Origin: Azorinus chamasolen | Lineage: Eukaryota > Mollusca > Bivalvia > Cardiida > Solecurtidae | Direction of reading: 5' to 3' | Assembly (NCBI GenBank): GCA_963576725.1 | Contig: OY755243.1 | Span: forward strand, 39,107,243 to 39,171,242 | Length of the DNA stretch: 64,000 nucleotides | Shown: positions 63,717 through 64,000 of the stretch, piece after piece | Layout: each line of letters starts with the position of its first letter | Position numbering within the stretch: the stretch's first letter is position 1 | Program-made: the position numbers and the translations under genes | The notes under the pieces: model-generated | Databases searched by the model: none | What the model was told of the DNA's origin: nothing | What the model saw: the letters and a program-made list of their open reading frames with translations, nothing else

Positions 63717-64000
63717 TTGAGCCAATTTCAAAATGGGCGTAAATGAAACAATTTAATGGTGATCCTTAGAATACTTATGATGCCTCCATGTACAACTTGC
63801 ACTTGTAGAGCTGTTACTGACAAATACACACACACAGGGTCATGTTTTATTCAGTTATAACTATTAACCATTATATGAGAGAGAGTGACTTTAGGTCATA
63901 TATGGCTAGTTCTTCCAAAGTATGGCCACAGTAAAATGTGTCTGCATTTGGTAAAACTAGGATTATAGATCCATAAACTTGGAACAAAGTGCAGGTGTGT

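Overview
This window reads as animal nuclear DNA, most likely from a bivalve mollusc. It is AT-rich and has no dense gene packing. The two recognisable genes are split by GT-AG introns, and almost everything else is short non-autonomous transposons, tandem repeats and decayed retroelements. The bivalve guess rests on the repeat types: repeats starting AACAAGAG with about 150-170 bp internal tandem units and ACAG/ACGG microsatellites, plus the AGGTCAAGGTCA-rich arrays. The species is not determinable by eye.

Genes. Both lie on the minus strand. (1) A complete four-exon gene for the ciliary microtubule inner protein CIMIP2C (FAM166C) runs from 26157 down to 13340. Its exons join in frame to 201 codons. 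(2) The C-terminal eight exons of a vesicular nucleotide transporter (SLC17A9/VNUT-like) run from 62925 down to 42660. Its 5' exons lie beyond the right edge. The exon phases all match. Between the genes (26.2-42.6 kb) I found only repeats, two kinds of tRNA-related element, a hAT transposase tail and an unusual palindrome with two CRE sites.

Repeats, with names used in the entries. T families are MITEs ending TTAACCC...GGGTTAA (piggyBac-like, TTAA target). T-A has arms GAAACCATTGTGATAAATAG; T-B has arms GCAAACAGAGCAGACC; T-C to T-F are variants. P families are MITEs starting CAG, flanked by TA (pogo/Tigger-like): P-1 CAGTAAAACCTCTCTATAAC, P-2 CAGTTGAACTTCGATA, P-3 CAGTGCTCCCTC, P-4 CAGTGAACCCTC. 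AG elements start AACAAGAG plus a small hairpin, carry tandem units, and end in a second hairpin followed by TAA; this resembles the pearl/HINE (Helentron-type) architecture. FB is a foldback family with arms ACCAAACCCTATGTTGTGAC.

Most striking. T-A, T-B, T-E, P-1 and P-2 have unrelated ends and two different target-site chemistries, yet all carry a long central hairpin with the same apex, GCTCC-NNNN-GGAGC (usually GCTCCTATAGGAGC). Differences between copies usually appear in both arms at mirrored positions, and one copy looks half converted. This suggests arm-to-arm copying, or a shared hairpin module moving between transposon families.

Region by region: 0-13 kb, MITEs, two AG-type arrays and minisatellites. 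13.3-26.2 kb, CIMIP2C with MITE-filled introns and a LINE fragment in intron 1. 26.2-42.6 kb, intergenic repeats with nested insertions. 42.6-62.9 kb, the SLC17A9 3' part, whose introns hold two 39-bp minisatellites, nested AG elements and a receptor-site-like higher-order array. 62.9-64 kb, MITEs only.
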